A stretch of DNA of 64,000 nt from Anaeromassilibacillus sp001305115 (GCA_042854365.1 AP031437.1:2666001-2730000); one strand, 5' to 3'. Shown: positions 9,101 through 17,459, counted from the stretch's first letter. Notes: generated by a model not told the origin, from the letters alone. Numbers and translations are program-made.

Positions 9101-9690
9101 ACCGACTTTCCGTCCTGGGGGATCATAGTCACCCGTACATTGGCGGTACGGAACACATCGAAGTTGATCGTGAAAGGCACAATCCAGGTGTCGTTCTCAT
9201 AGGTCCCCACCGTGACCTCTTGATTTGCTGCTTCCTGCCACTGGCTCCCGTCCCAATATTGAACGCTCACAGCTTTGGGGGTCGGCACGCCTCCAAAATC
9301 GTTGTATGCGAACAGTTCTACCTGGTGGACATCCTGTTCGGTTTCAAACTGCACCTCGACAAACGCTGTCTCCTGTCTGTCATAATTGGTCCAGCGGTTC
9401 CGCGGCCCTTCGTCAATCGGCGGCCCCTGTTTACTAGAAATGATCCCATCTGCTAAATCTTTAAGATTGTCGCCTGCGTTGGTGTACTCGGTAAACAGTT
9501 TTGGAAAGCCCACCCCTGTCGGATTCAGTGCCAGATTGACAAGCCCTTTCGATGCTGTCCGGTCAAGAATATGTTCGGAAAAAGCCAAGGCAGACCTTTC
9601 GTGTTCTACGGGGACGGCAGCCCATGCCGTCGTGACCCCTGAACATAAAATAGTAGCACTGAGTAAATACGCAGCCAGTTTCTTTTTCAT
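6121..9690 (-). CDS. Secreted multidomain beta-propeller glycosidase with FIVAR repeats
   Basis: A 1189-residue exported protein. A signal peptide (residues 1-24, ending AWA) is followed by an F5/8C-like beta-sandwich (about 85-210) and a second beta-rich domain (about 213-300). A five-bladed propeller of the GH43/GH117/GH130 fold (about 305-650) shows repeated segments such as LARSMDMLHWEKVG, QDLLHWERE and VSKDMVHWEKS. An InlB-like beta domain (about 700-785) and four FIVAR helical units (about 790-1075), each carrying an N/DAD-type motif, come next. A Ser/Gly linker leads to a C-terminal domain (about 1085-1189) with VSDTTVNFAL and YYYRVYAIGTPGQSTG. Such proteins act on extracellular glycans; the substrate cannot be told from the fold. 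A clear GGAGGAG site precedes the ATG. It stands alone as a transcription unit, with the sugar-uptake operon downstream on the same strand. Confidence 0.85.
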   Translation of the reverse strand: MKKKLAAYLLSATILCSGVTTAWAAVPVEHERSALAFSEHILDRTASKGLVNLALNPTGVGFPKLFTEYTNAGDNLKDLADGIISSKQGPPIDEGPRNRWTNYDRQETAFVEVQFETEQDVHQVELFAYNDFGGVPTPKAVSVQYWDGSQWQEAANQEVTVGTYENDTWIVPFTINFDVFRTANVRVTMIPQDGKSVGASELRVWGVREMLHGFEITVPEMVPGDNQLPLSVMLEEAKEQSQPVYIKMVDSAGAEQVFMEEIPANKQTADFSLDLTEAVEGRIQLTVSLQEDFSEGRTVFLTKRLSEDLFQSIYEEVKTPYEYGIVLSYSGVGTDTFDSDLIDNPNVFAIPGDDTYVYMTYVGHDGTGYRTGLARSMDMLHWEKVGKILENGEPGAWDEYNAAGYIVRDHEWGELPTPHVTEDGRLAMTYLASDTPGYEAGIKRAGVAFADSIFQPDGSLSQWERAPDPVLDANDGAYPYEKGIIWKLQAIWDAENSRYVGFYNAAGGPEVMCQAYSQDLLHWEREATNPVLNQDISPSGAIWGDSHNADADVVKIGDYWVMFYFTSSPGGIIDSFAVSKDMVHWEKSYIPLTERNNTYSSTYAHKPCVVKKNGVVYHYYNAVGSEGRLIALDTSIDLSALQRAQAISPEDCSEAWYQGLQEKVTALQTELRVDGGSLERIQAALQALEIYLDAGEEVESQLLTVQWSGNASMRIEGNAEEILSTDAIYGAKVQPGEELTFTFTPTEGVFSSAQLNGEDIEFGADGCTYTFTMPNESTSLRFIFAKVNKSILEVVLEQANAVPQNVIDRLVPEVKEFFTKARTDAQTVYDNVGATQEEVNKAWSDLLDAMHLLKFEAGDQEILLPLINIAEQLAERLDEFKPSTTAGFEEALEAAKEVYGEENPLKVDVDEAYGNLQAAIEKLENRADASELQGVVDEANTFDLDSYIQDEAFNTFTKVLAEAEELLLNTNADQADVDAKALELMKAMTALRKIPNKDELNKLIAEMEQKDLVGYTDRSVAAFKAALSVAKAVAVDTNADKQAVTKAYVNLEEAANGLVKEEKPGAGSSGSSKGSTSANVGNAYGKSGIVSATQGVTSQQAHVVSDTTVNFALKHGQAYCFKMTVVDGANQMPSFTVGNGDVLKTQFVAKIGNDYYYRVYAIGTPGQSTGVYTTLPGNAPVKHSVVTIG

Positions 9691-9890
9691 ATCGCTCCTC
9701 CTTTTACTTGGTTTTCAAAATCCGCCGCTTAAAAACGTTCCCCCCTTTCCTGGACCTATCCCTCTGCTTCTGTCGAGTTCATTGTATCACTCCGGTTACT
9801 CAGTGTATTTATAAAAATTCGTGTAAATAATACAATTTTTTAACCAAAATAGCGCATATTTCTAGCGGTTTAAATACCAATATGGAACAA
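9691..9890. other. Upstream region of the glycosidase gene
   Basis: About 200 bases, AT-rich toward its far end. It should hold the glycosidase promoter, but I could not settle on a convincing -35/-10 pair. No operator repeat was found. Confidence 0.4.
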
Positions 9891-9894
9891 AAAA

Positions 9895-9919
9895 ATCGCC
9901 GCCCAACTTGGACGGCGAT
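9895..9919 (-). terminator. Rho-independent terminator of the ligase/FabF operon
   Basis: Read on the minus strand, ATCGCCG, a short interior and CGGCGAT are followed by seven T residues. It lies about 110 bases after the ligase stop codon. A second hairpin at about 9986-10019 (TGGACTCCTTT / AAAGGAGTCCA) has no T-run. Confidence 0.75.
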
Positions 9920-10028
9920 AAACTTCTAAATGGTTATTCAGAATCCATACATATCCAAAAGATGCGTATAAATTCCTTTTTTGACTGGACTCCTTTTTTA
10001 AAAGGAAAGGAGTCCATCCATTCCAAAA

Positions 10029-11666
10029 CTACTTTTGGGCCTGCTGGCGCAACTTGTAATGCATCAGCTTTCCCGTCGCAGTATGCGGTAGTTCGTTCAC
10101 GATATGGTACTCGCGAGGCCATTTGTACGAAGATAACATGGGACTATGCATACAGTAGTCCTTTAACTCTGCCACGCTCAGGCTGTCATCCGACGGGACA
10201 ACATAAGCCGCTACAACTTCGCCGCGCAGTTTATCCGGAATTCCAATTACCGCACTCTCAGCAACCTTAGGATGCTCGTTCAGTACAGCTTCGATCTGCG
10301 TCGGATAGATGTTCTCCCCCGCCGACACAATCATATCGTCCTTGCGCCCGGACACGGTAACAAATTCATTTTCATCCCAAGTTCCCACATCGCCGGTGTA
10401 CAACCACCCCTTATAGAATTTTTGGGCAGTCATTTCCGGATTGTTAAAGTAACAGAACGCACTCTTTGCAGGCGAGGAAATAATGATCTCCCCAGCGGTC
10501 ATTCCGTCGCGCGGAACCATTTCATCCGGTTCCGCATGGGTGCCGTCCTCATGCAGGGCAACAAGACGTACGTCGTCGTCCGTGCAGGAACGGCCGGCAG
10601 ACCCCGCCATATCCGGCAAATCGAACGGCCGCAGGAAGGTGTTCCAGAAGGTCTCCGTCGTGCCATAACCGTTGAAAATATTGGGAGTTAAGAGCTGCAG
10701 GTATCTTTCGCACGCGGCCTTTTCAAAGGGCGCCCCCATCGTAACGATGCCGCGCAGAGCGGACAAGTCCGCATGCGCGCGCTCTTGGGCGCGGGCAAGC
10801 ATCGCGATAATCGTCGGGACACCGATCAAAAAGGAGATCTTATATTTTTCCGCATATTCCAAGCATCTCTTCGGGCTGAAATCGCGCAGGATCACCACTT
10901 CGCCGCCCGCATACAGCGTGGGGCAGGGTCCTCCCGAGTGAATACCGCCGCGATGGAACCACGGGGTCATATTCATGGTTCGGTCTGTCGGACCGAGCGG
11001 GAAGTGCATCATCACATCGTGCGCTGAAAGCACCTCGTTTACATTGTTGACCGGAACCCCTTTGGGGCGGCTGGTTGTCCCCGATGTATACAACCGGGTC
11101 GTTTCATCGTAAATATGCGGATGAAAATCGACCGGGGGATCGTCTTCGGATTGGCCGGATACATAATCCTTGTAAAGGATGTGCCCCTTTGGCACCTGTG
11201 CGCCGCCCTTATAATCCACCATCACGACTGCACCCGGCTTATGCTGGCACATATTCAATGCACCGGCGGAAAGCTCGCCAAACTCTGCATCGTATAAAAA
11301 CGCTTTCGGACAACTATCATCAATAACAAGCGCAATTTCACCTGCTCCCTGCCGGTAATTGACCGGGCAGGCGATGGCTCCGACCTTGTGCGCTGCAAGG
11401 TAACAAAATACGAATTCAGGGGAGTTCAGCAGCGTGAACATCACAACATCATTTTTTCCCACACCGCTTGCCCGCAGGGCGTGAGCCAAGCGGTTGGCCT
11501 CAATGTTTAGCTCCTCATAGGTCCAGCGGCGTCCAGAAAGCGGATCGGTCATCGCTGGACGGGTTTTAAAGCGCGATACATTGCGCATAAAACCATTCAA
11601 ATAAGTAAACCGCGTCTCAAATGTATCGCGGAACATGGCGACGTCATACGTATAATTGTTCTGCAA
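10029..11666 (-). CDS. Acyl-CoA/acyl-AMP ligase (class I adenylate-forming enzyme)
   Basis: This enzyme activates a carboxylic acid with ATP to an acyl-adenylate and usually passes it to CoA or a carrier. Its 545 residues show the core motifs in order: LYTSGTTSRPKGVPV (A3, near 192), NGYGTTETFWN (A5), YTGDVGTWDEN (A7), the GRKDDMIVSAGENIYPTQIE hinge region (A8), and a C-terminal catalytic Lys context PHTATGKLMHYKLR (A10). The start is a TTG with GAGG upstream that overlaps the stop of the ketosynthase gene, so the two are coupled. The best analogy is a medium- or long-chain fatty acid or aryl-CoA ligase; substrate unknown. An ATG ten codons in is the alternative start. Confidence 0.9.
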   Translation of the reverse strand: MQNNYTYDVAMFRDTFETRFTYLNGFMRNVSRFKTRPAMTDPLSGRRWTYEELNIEANRLAHALRASGVGKNDVVMFTLLNSPEFVFCYLAAHKVGAIACPVNYRQGAGEIALVIDDSCPKAFLYDAEFGELSAGALNMCQHKPGAVVMVDYKGGAQVPKGHILYKDYVSGQSEDDPPVDFHPHIYDETTRLYTSGTTSRPKGVPVNNVNEVLSAHDVMMHFPLGPTDRTMNMTPWFHRGGIHSGGPCPTLYAGGEVVILRDFSPKRCLEYAEKYKISFLIGVPTIIAMLARAQERAHADLSALRGIVTMGAPFEKAACERYLQLLTPNIFNGYGTTETFWNTFLRPFDLPDMAGSAGRSCTDDDVRLVALHEDGTHAEPDEMVPRDGMTAGEIIISSPAKSAFCYFNNPEMTAQKFYKGWLYTGDVGTWDENEFVTVSGRKDDMIVSAGENIYPTQIEAVLNEHPKVAESAVIGIPDKLRGEVVAAYVVPSDDSLSVAELKDYCMHSPMLSSYKWPREYHIVNELPHTATGKLMHYKLRQQAQK

Positions 11667-11678
11667 TAGGTTCTCGCC

Positions 11679-12914
11679 TCATTTCTCATATCTGGAAAGA
11701 ATAATACTGGAATTTTGCCCGCCAAAACCAAGCGAATTGGACATGGCCGCATGGATCTCCACCTTGCGGGCTACATTTGGCACATAGTCGAGATCACAGT
11801 CGGGGTCAGGAACATCCAAATGTAGGGTGGGTGGCAAAATCCCCTCTTGTATTGCCTTGATACAGGCAATCGCTTCCGTCAAGCCACCCGCCCCCATCAG
11901 ATGGCCCGTCGCAGATTTCGTGGAAGAAACCGGAGGAGCTGCTTCACGCCCTCCGAATACCGATTTGACCGCAAGCGTTTCAGCCTTATCGCCGAGTAAG
12001 GTCGAGGTTCCGTGGGCATTGATGTAACCGATGTCGGATGGCTGCATTCCAGCACGCTTCAGCGCGCGCTGCATGCAGACAGCCGCGCCTGCACCATCCG
12101 GGCAAGGGGCGGTAACGTGATGCGCGTCCGACGTATTCGCCCATCCCGCCAGCACCGCATGAATCATCGCGCCGCGTGCTTGCGCATGTTCCTCCGTTTC
12201 AAGCAACAGGGCCCCTCCGCCTTCACCGATGACAAACCCATCCCGGTTCTGGTCAAAGGGGCGGCACGCATGGATCGGATCATCGTTACAGCGGGAGAGC
12301 GCCTTTGCCTGCGATAGGCCGGACACCACAATCGGGCAGAGGATGCTCTCGCCGCCAACAGCCAAAATAGCGTCCGCCTCACCGGAACGCAACAGCATAG
12401 CAGCCGTCATCAGCGCGTCCCCACCCGCCGAGCAAGCGGTATTGAGCGTCATACTGGGACCACGAATCCCCTCTGCAATCGCAATCTGTGCGGCTGCAAT
12501 ATTCCCGATCGCCATGGGTACAAAGCGCGGTCCTACGCGGTGGCCCGCATCGAAAGACGCCTGTGTCTGCGCCACCGTGGTCACTCCAGCCATCGCCGTT
12601 CCCATCACAATGCCGACCCGGTCGGGTTCGGTCTCCACGCGCAGGCCACTGTCTCGCAACGCCTCTTGTGCAGCGACAAAAGCAAACTGCATGAATGGGT
12701 CCATTGTACGGGCAAGCGTTTTGGGCATGTAATCTGCGGGGGCAAAATCCTTGAGTTCTGCCGCGATCCGCACGGGGAGGTTGGATGCATCGAAGCGCGT
12801 GATCGGGCCAACGCCGCAACGGCCGGCGACCAGCGCATCCCAGTAGGCAGGTACACCCACTCCAACCGGTGTTACCGCCCCCATACCGGTGATTACCAAT
12901 TTCTTCTCTTTCAT
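11679..12914 (-). CDS. FabF-type 3-oxoacyl-[acyl-carrier-protein] synthase II
   Basis: This condensing enzyme elongates an acyl-ACP with malonyl-ACP. The Cys-His-His triad is complete: Cys in TLNTACSAGGDA, His in NAHGTSTLLGD and His in KSATGHLMGAGG. The C-terminal SNSLGFGGQNSS loop is typical of KAS I/II. The preferred start is MKEKKLVITGMGAVTP, with GGGGAA upstream; a longer frame begins fourteen codons earlier. Length 411 residues is standard. The gene is not in a fab cluster: no ACP, FabD, FabG or FabZ gene is near, and it forms a two-gene unit with an acyl ligase. It may therefore serve a specialised acyl product rather than bulk fatty acids, which is inference. Confidence 0.92.
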   Translation of the reverse strand: MKEKKLVITGMGAVTPVGVGVPAYWDALVAGRCGVGPITRFDASNLPVRIAAELKDFAPADYMPKTLARTMDPFMQFAFVAAQEALRDSGLRVETEPDRVGIVMGTAMAGVTTVAQTQASFDAGHRVGPRFVPMAIGNIAAAQIAIAEGIRGPSMTLNTACSAGGDALMTAAMLLRSGEADAILAVGGESILCPIVVSGLSQAKALSRCNDDPIHACRPFDQNRDGFVIGEGGGALLLETEEHAQARGAMIHAVLAGWANTSDAHHVTAPCPDGAGAAVCMQRALKRAGMQPSDIGYINAHGTSTLLGDKAETLAVKSVFGGREAAPPVSSTKSATGHLMGAGGLTEAIACIKAIQEGILPPTLHLDVPDPDCDLDYVPNVARKVEIHAAMSNSLGFGGQNSSIILSRYEK

Positions 12915-13111
12915 GCCGGTTCCCCATTCTTTGAAAGTTTCCGCAGCCCGCCTCAAAGGCAGATGTCCCGCCGTTCACCAGCAGTACTGCGATCGAAGAA
13001 GCATATTGCAGCCTTCCTGCGGTTCATCCCCCCTCAACGGTATGTATGAATAAAGAAAGCACCCGCATAGGGCGCCGCAGGCAATAAGCTGATAAATAAT
13101 ACTCTTTGGTT

Positions 13112-13120
13112 ATTATACCA
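13112..13120 (-). promoter_or_regulatory. Extended -10 promoter element upstream of fabF-like gene
   Basis: The minus strand reads TGG-TATAAT (complement of 13112-13120), an extended -10. No good -35 is present 17 bases upstream. It leaves a leader of roughly 190 bases before the FabF start, in which I see no clear gene. Confidence 0.45.
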
Positions 13121-13364
13121 GAAAAGTATAAAAAAGGAAAGGATGAATGTCGAATAGCCTCCACAAAACAAAAAACCTTCCCGGAAACCAAAAAACTACT
13201 TCACTTTTTATAGGAAAGATAAAATAAATATTTGAGAAATTTCTAAAATTCTCTTAAAAGTCCTTAAACCCTTATTTTATGCGACCTTAAGACTTTTTCG
13301 TACGGTAGATAGTATTTTAAACAGCCTTAAACTCCTTAATCTTTCCTCATCTAAAGTAGTACGA

Positions 13365-13605
13365 TTATACCATCAATCTTTGCATTTCTGCTTGTGCCGA
13401 CTGATAACTGCGATGTGCATAATAGCCAAGTGTCATCGTGACATTTTTATGCCCCATTCCGTATCGAAGGTTGTTCGATGTTATTTCCCTGTTTGCCATG
13501 TTCGTGCAAAAGGTGTGTCTTAAAAGATTGCGGTGTGATGTTCGGCAATTCCTTTTGCATAACTTTTCTATATTTCTTCACAAGATTTCTGAATGAAGTT
13601 GTATA
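13365..13605 (-). pseudogene. Frameshifted C-terminal remnant of a tyrosine recombinase (integrase)
   Basis: Reading the minus strand, one frame gives FRNLVKKYRKVMQKELPNITPQSF. After a single-base shift the next frame gives HTFCTNMANREITSNNLRYGMGHKNVTMTLGYYAHRSY and ends at TAA. These match the end of the catalytic domain of Tn916-like integrases: the HxxR-type His (HTFCTNMA), the GHKNVTMT box and the nucleophile Tyr in LGYYAH. Everything upstream of about residue 300 in an intact enzyme is missing. This is a dead trace of an integrated element. The quoted frames were translated by eye. Confidence 0.7.
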
Positions 13606-13609
13606 ACAA

Positions 13610-14400
13610 GCGTTATATATGGGTCGTCTTGCTTATTGAGAAAATAAAATTCTATTTCCAGAGATTTTTTACTCCTTCCTTAAGAACGCGGCTCCATTCC
13701 CCGACGGTTGTGAAATCCAGCGCCACTTCATTTGTAATGATACATTGTCACACCAAAATTGCAGCATTCGGGTATCCGCTTCTATTGCTTTCTGAATGTT
13801 GAATCCCCGGCCGGCTTGACCTTCTTACAGCAGACTGGATAAATAACACCGAATTTCCGGCTGAATCCAGCCATATCAAAAATGAAATGGAAAATATCTT
13901 AGGCAGAGAATTCTCACACGGTTTTGGCGCACTTGCCAAAACCATTACGAACGATTGACCTGGAAAAACAGTCAAGCTTTTTGTTGATTGGTTGGGGTGT
14001 ACCCTTTTATAGAAAGAATATCCCCGCTGTCATCCTCAAAGGACCTATAAATTGTTTCTTGTATCGGGGTTGGTCTATTGTGGTTGTCCTAGTATTGTGT
14101 CTCAAAAATTTCTTACAGCCAAATTGGGCAGTCCTGCCTTCTCCTTTCCTTTATATTCCTTGACATACGTTTATCCGTGGGCTGGTGAATCCACTTCTCT
14201 GCGTGCTGTAATGGTTCTATTTTTAAATGTGTATTTTAATAACTCTAAGCGGGGCTTCCAAATGTATCCTCCATAAACCTCTGGCTGTTTGTCTAAACAC
14301 AAGAACACAATGGGAGTGATCGAACCGGATCGGGCAAGCAACACACTTATTCATAACCTGTCACGTTCCATCTTTTGGAAGATCGAATCCAGAAAAGAGA
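13610..14400. other. Decayed accessory DNA, unassigned scraps
   Basis: About 800 bases with no intact gene. A plus-strand stretch ending at about 13959 reads LDLLTADWINNTEFPAES and then SHIKNEMENILGREFSHGFG before a stop. It looks like the C-terminus of a once-real protein, but I do not recognise the family. The rest has frequent stops in all frames. Given the integrase remnant next to it, this is probably the residue of the same mobile element. Confidence 0.4.
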
Positions 14401-14432
14401 AGGAGCGCGTACAAGGTCTTGCACGCGCTCCT
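14401..14432 (-). terminator. Terminator after the YpeB gene
   Basis: A 10-bp stem (AGGAGCGCGT / ACGCGCTCCT) followed on the minus strand by TCTCTTTTC lies immediately after the YpeB stop codon. Confidence 0.65.
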
Positions 14433-14436
14433 CCAC

Positions 14437-15714
14437 TCATTTTACCAAGACTCCAGAATCCGATTGTAGCAAGATGAAAATCTGCTCCTCCATCCCTGTG
14501 GAGGCGTTGATATAGACCAATACGCGGTCGCCGTTTTCCCCGGTGCACTGAAACTCATAGCACAACACTTCATTGAGCCCCGGTGTCGGGATCAACGCCA
14601 AAGAACCGCCCTCCACTTTCAGACGGGGGCTGACGGACTTCTGCGCTTCTTCCTGTGTAATCTTCGGCGTTAGGGTTCCACGATCGGTATGGTTCATAAT
14701 ATAGCCGGTTGCGTTGTATTCCACAACCCCTCCTGTGTCCAAAGCCACGGCGACTTTCACCAGGTCGGGATAACAGGTCACACCATCCTGTGAATATGCG
14801 TAGTTGATGGTACAAATGCCATCGTTGATGACATAGTAGCTCTCCTTCATATTGTAAATGCCCTTTGCTTCCAAAAAGCCTTGCGCCGCAGTGCGGGCGC
14901 CATCTGCATCCAAGCGCGTACCGCCGATTTCCCGGCCATCCGTCATGGCGCTTACAATCCCGCCCGCTTTGGTCACAGAAATTCGTATGGTTCCGCAGTC
15001 AAAGTTGTAGGTGGGAAGGCCGCCCTCGCTATCCTGGGTGTGGGTCAGTTTGTCCTGGGTAACCCCCAAAAACGACGCTGCATTGTTCTGTGCGTTTCCT
15101 TGGGGTACTTCGGCCTGTCCCTGCAAAAGTTTCGGTTCCTGTTGCCCAATATGATCGGAAAACGGGCCGTCATAGATCAAGGACGGATAATCCGTAAAAT
15201 CGTCCGCCGCCTGCTGGAAACTGGCATTCACCGGTCCAGCATCAAAATCCGGTTGAATTCCGTTCAGCCCCTCTTTGAGTTTTTTGGCATACTGTTCCAG
15301 ATTTGCCATAGAGGCATACTCCTCCTCGCTGATGCTGCCGCCTGCGGAAATTTTATTCGACAGCGCCATTGAGAAATCGCCCACCTGCGAGATAAACTTA
15401 TTTACGTTGGCAAGGTCGCCGCCCTCCAGCGGCAATACGCCCAGCGCTGCTTTTGCCATACTGGTTTCGCGCATCAACTTCGCCGCCAGGCCGTTCTGTT
15501 GAGTAGGCGTATTGGCATAGATACTCTTGTTCAGCGTACTTTCAATATTGTCCACACAATCGCCCAAATCTGTCACGGCACGCTGATAATTGTAATTCAG
15601 GTTCATCTTGTATTTCGACGCCTGTACATAGCCGCTGACCGTGGTTCCTCCGAGCACCAGGATCACTGCAACCAACGCCAGGGACAAAAATAGCACTTTT
15701 CGGTTCTTTGTCAT
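14437..15714 (-). CDS. ypeB: YpeB-like spore germination protein
   Basis: YpeB is made in the forespore, sits at the inner membrane or cortex and stabilises the cortex-lytic enzyme SleB. The protein has an N-terminal transmembrane anchor (VLFLSLALVAVILVLGG), a helical region with KMNLNYNYQRAVTDLGDCVDNIE, and PepSY/YPEB-type repeats in the C-terminal half (for example ARTAAQGFLEAKGI, CTINYAYSQDGV and ITQEEAQKSVSP). About 425 residues is normal. A longer frame starts at 15747, but the GGAAGGGCGG site lies inside it and favours ATG at 15714. In Bacillus ypeB follows sleB; no sleB is adjacent here, so the partner enzyme must be elsewhere. It supports a spore-forming host. Confidence 0.85.
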   Translation of the reverse strand: MTKNRKVLFLSLALVAVILVLGGTTVSGYVQASKYKMNLNYNYQRAVTDLGDCVDNIESTLNKSIYANTPTQQNGLAAKLMRETSMAKAALGVLPLEGGDLANVNKFISQVGDFSMALSNKISAGGSISEEEYASMANLEQYAKKLKEGLNGIQPDFDAGPVNASFQQAADDFTDYPSLIYDGPFSDHIGQQEPKLLQGQAEVPQGNAQNNAASFLGVTQDKLTHTQDSEGGLPTYNFDCGTIRISVTKAGGIVSAMTDGREIGGTRLDADGARTAAQGFLEAKGIYNMKESYYVINDGICTINYAYSQDGVTCYPDLVKVAVALDTGGVVEYNATGYIMNHTDRGTLTPKITQEEAQKSVSPRLKVEGGSLALIPTPGLNEVLCYEFQCTGENGDRVLVYINASTGMEEQIFILLQSDSGVLVK

Positions 15715-15797
15715 AAAATTCGACCGCCCTTCCTGTTTTGTGGTCATGGGATGTGGTTATTTTTAGCAACGTCTCGCCCGATTATACGGAATTTGGA

Positions 15798-15826
15798 TTG
15801 CGAAACGATTTGCCGCGCGCTATAAT
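15798..15826 (+). promoter_or_regulatory. Promoter for murD
   Basis: TTGCGA (15798-15803) and a perfect TATAAT (15821-15826) are separated by 17 bases, 59 bases upstream of the murD start codon. Confidence 0.65.
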
Positions 15827-15885
15827 ACTACTGCTGAACGATTTCTGGATAAAACGGTGCAAAATGATAAGACGGGGGCGGTTTG

Positions 15886-17280
15886 ATGGACAGCAGAGTG
15901 GAAGCATTTTTTCAATCGGTCAAAGGAAAACGTGTGACGTTTTGCGGTATTGGCGGCAGCAATCTGCCGTTGATCGCATTATTTCAGGAAAAAGGGGCGG
16001 TCGTATCCGCGCGGGACCGGCGTACCAGAGAAGCGCTCGGCAAGACGGGCGACAGCTTGGAGGCCCGCGGTGTGACGCTGCATCTGGGCGAAACCTACCT
16101 GCAAAACCTGGATGAAGACATCATCTTCCGAACACCGGGCATGAAATTCACCTTGCCAGAGCTGGAAGCAGCACGTGCACGCGGTGCAGCTGTCACTTCT
16201 GAAATGGAGATCTTTTTTGATCTGTGCCCCTGTAAAATTTATGCCGTGACAGGCAGCGACGGCAAGACCACCACTACCACCATTATTTCGGAATTTTTAA
16301 AAGCGGCGGGGAAAAACGTCCATTTGGGGGGGAATATCGGCCGGCCGCTTCTTCCGGAAATTGAGCACGTTGCCGCAGACGATGTGGCGGTTGTAGAACT
16401 CTCCAGCTTCCAATTGATTTCAATGCGCAAAAGCCCGGACGTGGCGGTTGTGACCAATCTGTCCCCCAACCATCTGGATATCCACAAGGATATGCAGGAA
16501 TACATTGATGCAAAGAAGAATATCTTCTTGCACCAGAATGCCTTTGGGCGCACAATCCTGAATATGGACAACGCCATTACCGCGGGGTTTTCCTCCGAAG
16601 TCCGCGGGCAGCTCTATACATTTAGCCGCCGCGGGCGCTGCGCTTATGGCGCTTGGGTTGACGAGTCTGGACGTATTATGCTTTCCAGAGGAGCGGAGGA
16701 CACCTATGTGATGGATACGTCAGAAATTAAGATTCCAGGCGCCATTAATGTAGAAAATTATCTGGCGGCTATCTGTGCTGTCTGGGGAGACGTGGATGTT
16801 GAAACCATCCGCATCGTGGCCCGCAACTTTGGCGGTGTAGAACACCGTGCAGAACTGGTGCGCGAGTTGGACGGCGTTAAGTGGTACAACGATTCCATCG
16901 GAACGAGCCCGACACGCACGGCGCGCGGCACCCTGTCCCTATATGACCACAAGATCATTCTGATCGCCGGCGGTTATGACAAAAAGATTCCATACGATGA
17001 CCTCGGCCCGGTGATCGTGGGGAAGGTCAAAACTCTGGTCCTTATGGGAGCAACCGGTCCAAAAATTGAAGCGGCGGTAAAGGCTGCCCCTGCCTATGAA
17101 GAAGGCTGCCCAAAAATTCTTCACGCGCGCTCGATGGAACAAGCGGTGGAGATCTGCCGTGCTGAAGCCCAAGAAGGCGATATTATATCGTTATCTCCGG
17201 CGAGCGCAAGTTTTGATCTATACGTCAATTTCGCAGAGCGAGGGAACCATTTCAAACGCCTTGTGAACGCTTTAAAATAA
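15886..17280 (+). CDS. murD: UDP-N-acetylmuramoyl-L-alanine--D-glutamate ligase
   Basis: MurD adds D-glutamate to UDP-MurNAc-L-Ala in the cytoplasm, the second amino-acid step of peptidoglycan precursor synthesis. Visible features: an N-terminal Rossmann-type domain (RVTFCGIGGSN); the Mur ligase P-loop TGSDGKTTTT near residue 120, with Ser-Asp where Thr-Asn is more common; VELSSFQL; NLSPNHLDIH; the EHRAELV segment; and YNDSIGTSPTRT. The frame is open from a TTG one codon earlier, but GGGGG with a seven-base gap selects the ATG at 15886. It stands outside a dcw cluster: the neighbours are ypeB (divergent) and peptidases. Length 464 residues is in range. Confidence 0.93.
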   Translation: MDSRVEAFFQSVKGKRVTFCGIGGSNLPLIALFQEKGAVVSARDRRTREALGKTGDSLEARGVTLHLGETYLQNLDEDIIFRTPGMKFTLPELEAARARGAAVTSEMEIFFDLCPCKIYAVTGSDGKTTTTTIISEFLKAAGKNVHLGGNIGRPLLPEIEHVAADDVAVVELSSFQLISMRKSPDVAVVTNLSPNHLDIHKDMQEYIDAKKNIFLHQNAFGRTILNMDNAITAGFSSEVRGQLYTFSRRGRCAYGAWVDESGRIMLSRGAEDTYVMDTSEIKIPGAINVENYLAAICAVWGDVDVETIRIVARNFGGVEHRAELVRELDGVKWYNDSIGTSPTRTARGTLSLYDHKIILIAGGYDKKIPYDDLGPVIVGKVKTLVLMGATGPKIEAAVKAAPAYEEGCPKILHARSMEQAVEICRAEAQEGDIISLSPASASFDLYVNFAERGNHFKRLVNALK

Positions 17281-17305
17281 TACTTGTTGGATTATTTTTT
17301 TATTT

Positions 17306-17440
17306 TATACAATTCGTTGTCAATCAATATAACAATTCGAACTTTGTCTTCTTGTGACAAACCGAATCGATTTCGCTGTATATATTGTCAATATATACAA
17401 ATCGTTGTTTTGTTTTTAAATTATACTAATCGTGTTTTGA
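17306..17440 (+). repeat. Cluster of degenerate TATAC-AATTCGTTGT repeats before the peptidase operon
   Basis: Within the AT-rich gap between murD and the peptidases, similar words recur: TATACAATTCGTTGTC (17306), TATAACAATTCGAACTTTGTC (17328, interrupted), TATACAAATCGTTGTTTTG (17394) and TATACTAATCGTGTTTTG (17422). The last two are 28 bp apart, immediately upstream of the AGGAGG of the first peptidase. Possible operator repeats; no regulator is known. Confidence 0.35.
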
Positions 17441-17459
17441 TAATTTGAGGAGGAACGCT

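Noticed and set aside
8434..9456. 340-codon plus-strand frame across the glycosidase N-terminal half
   Set aside because: It is antisense to a clear signal-peptide protein, has no ribosome binding site and shows no family features.
9986..10019. Hairpin TGGACTCCTTT/AAAGGAGTCCA as terminator of the ligase gene
   Set aside because: No T-run on either side; the hairpin at 9895-9919 has seven T residues and is the better terminator.
12379..12978. 199-codon minus-strand frame overlapping fabF
   Set aside because: It is a shifted frame of the ketosynthase gene, Arg/Cys/Gly-rich and without a family match.
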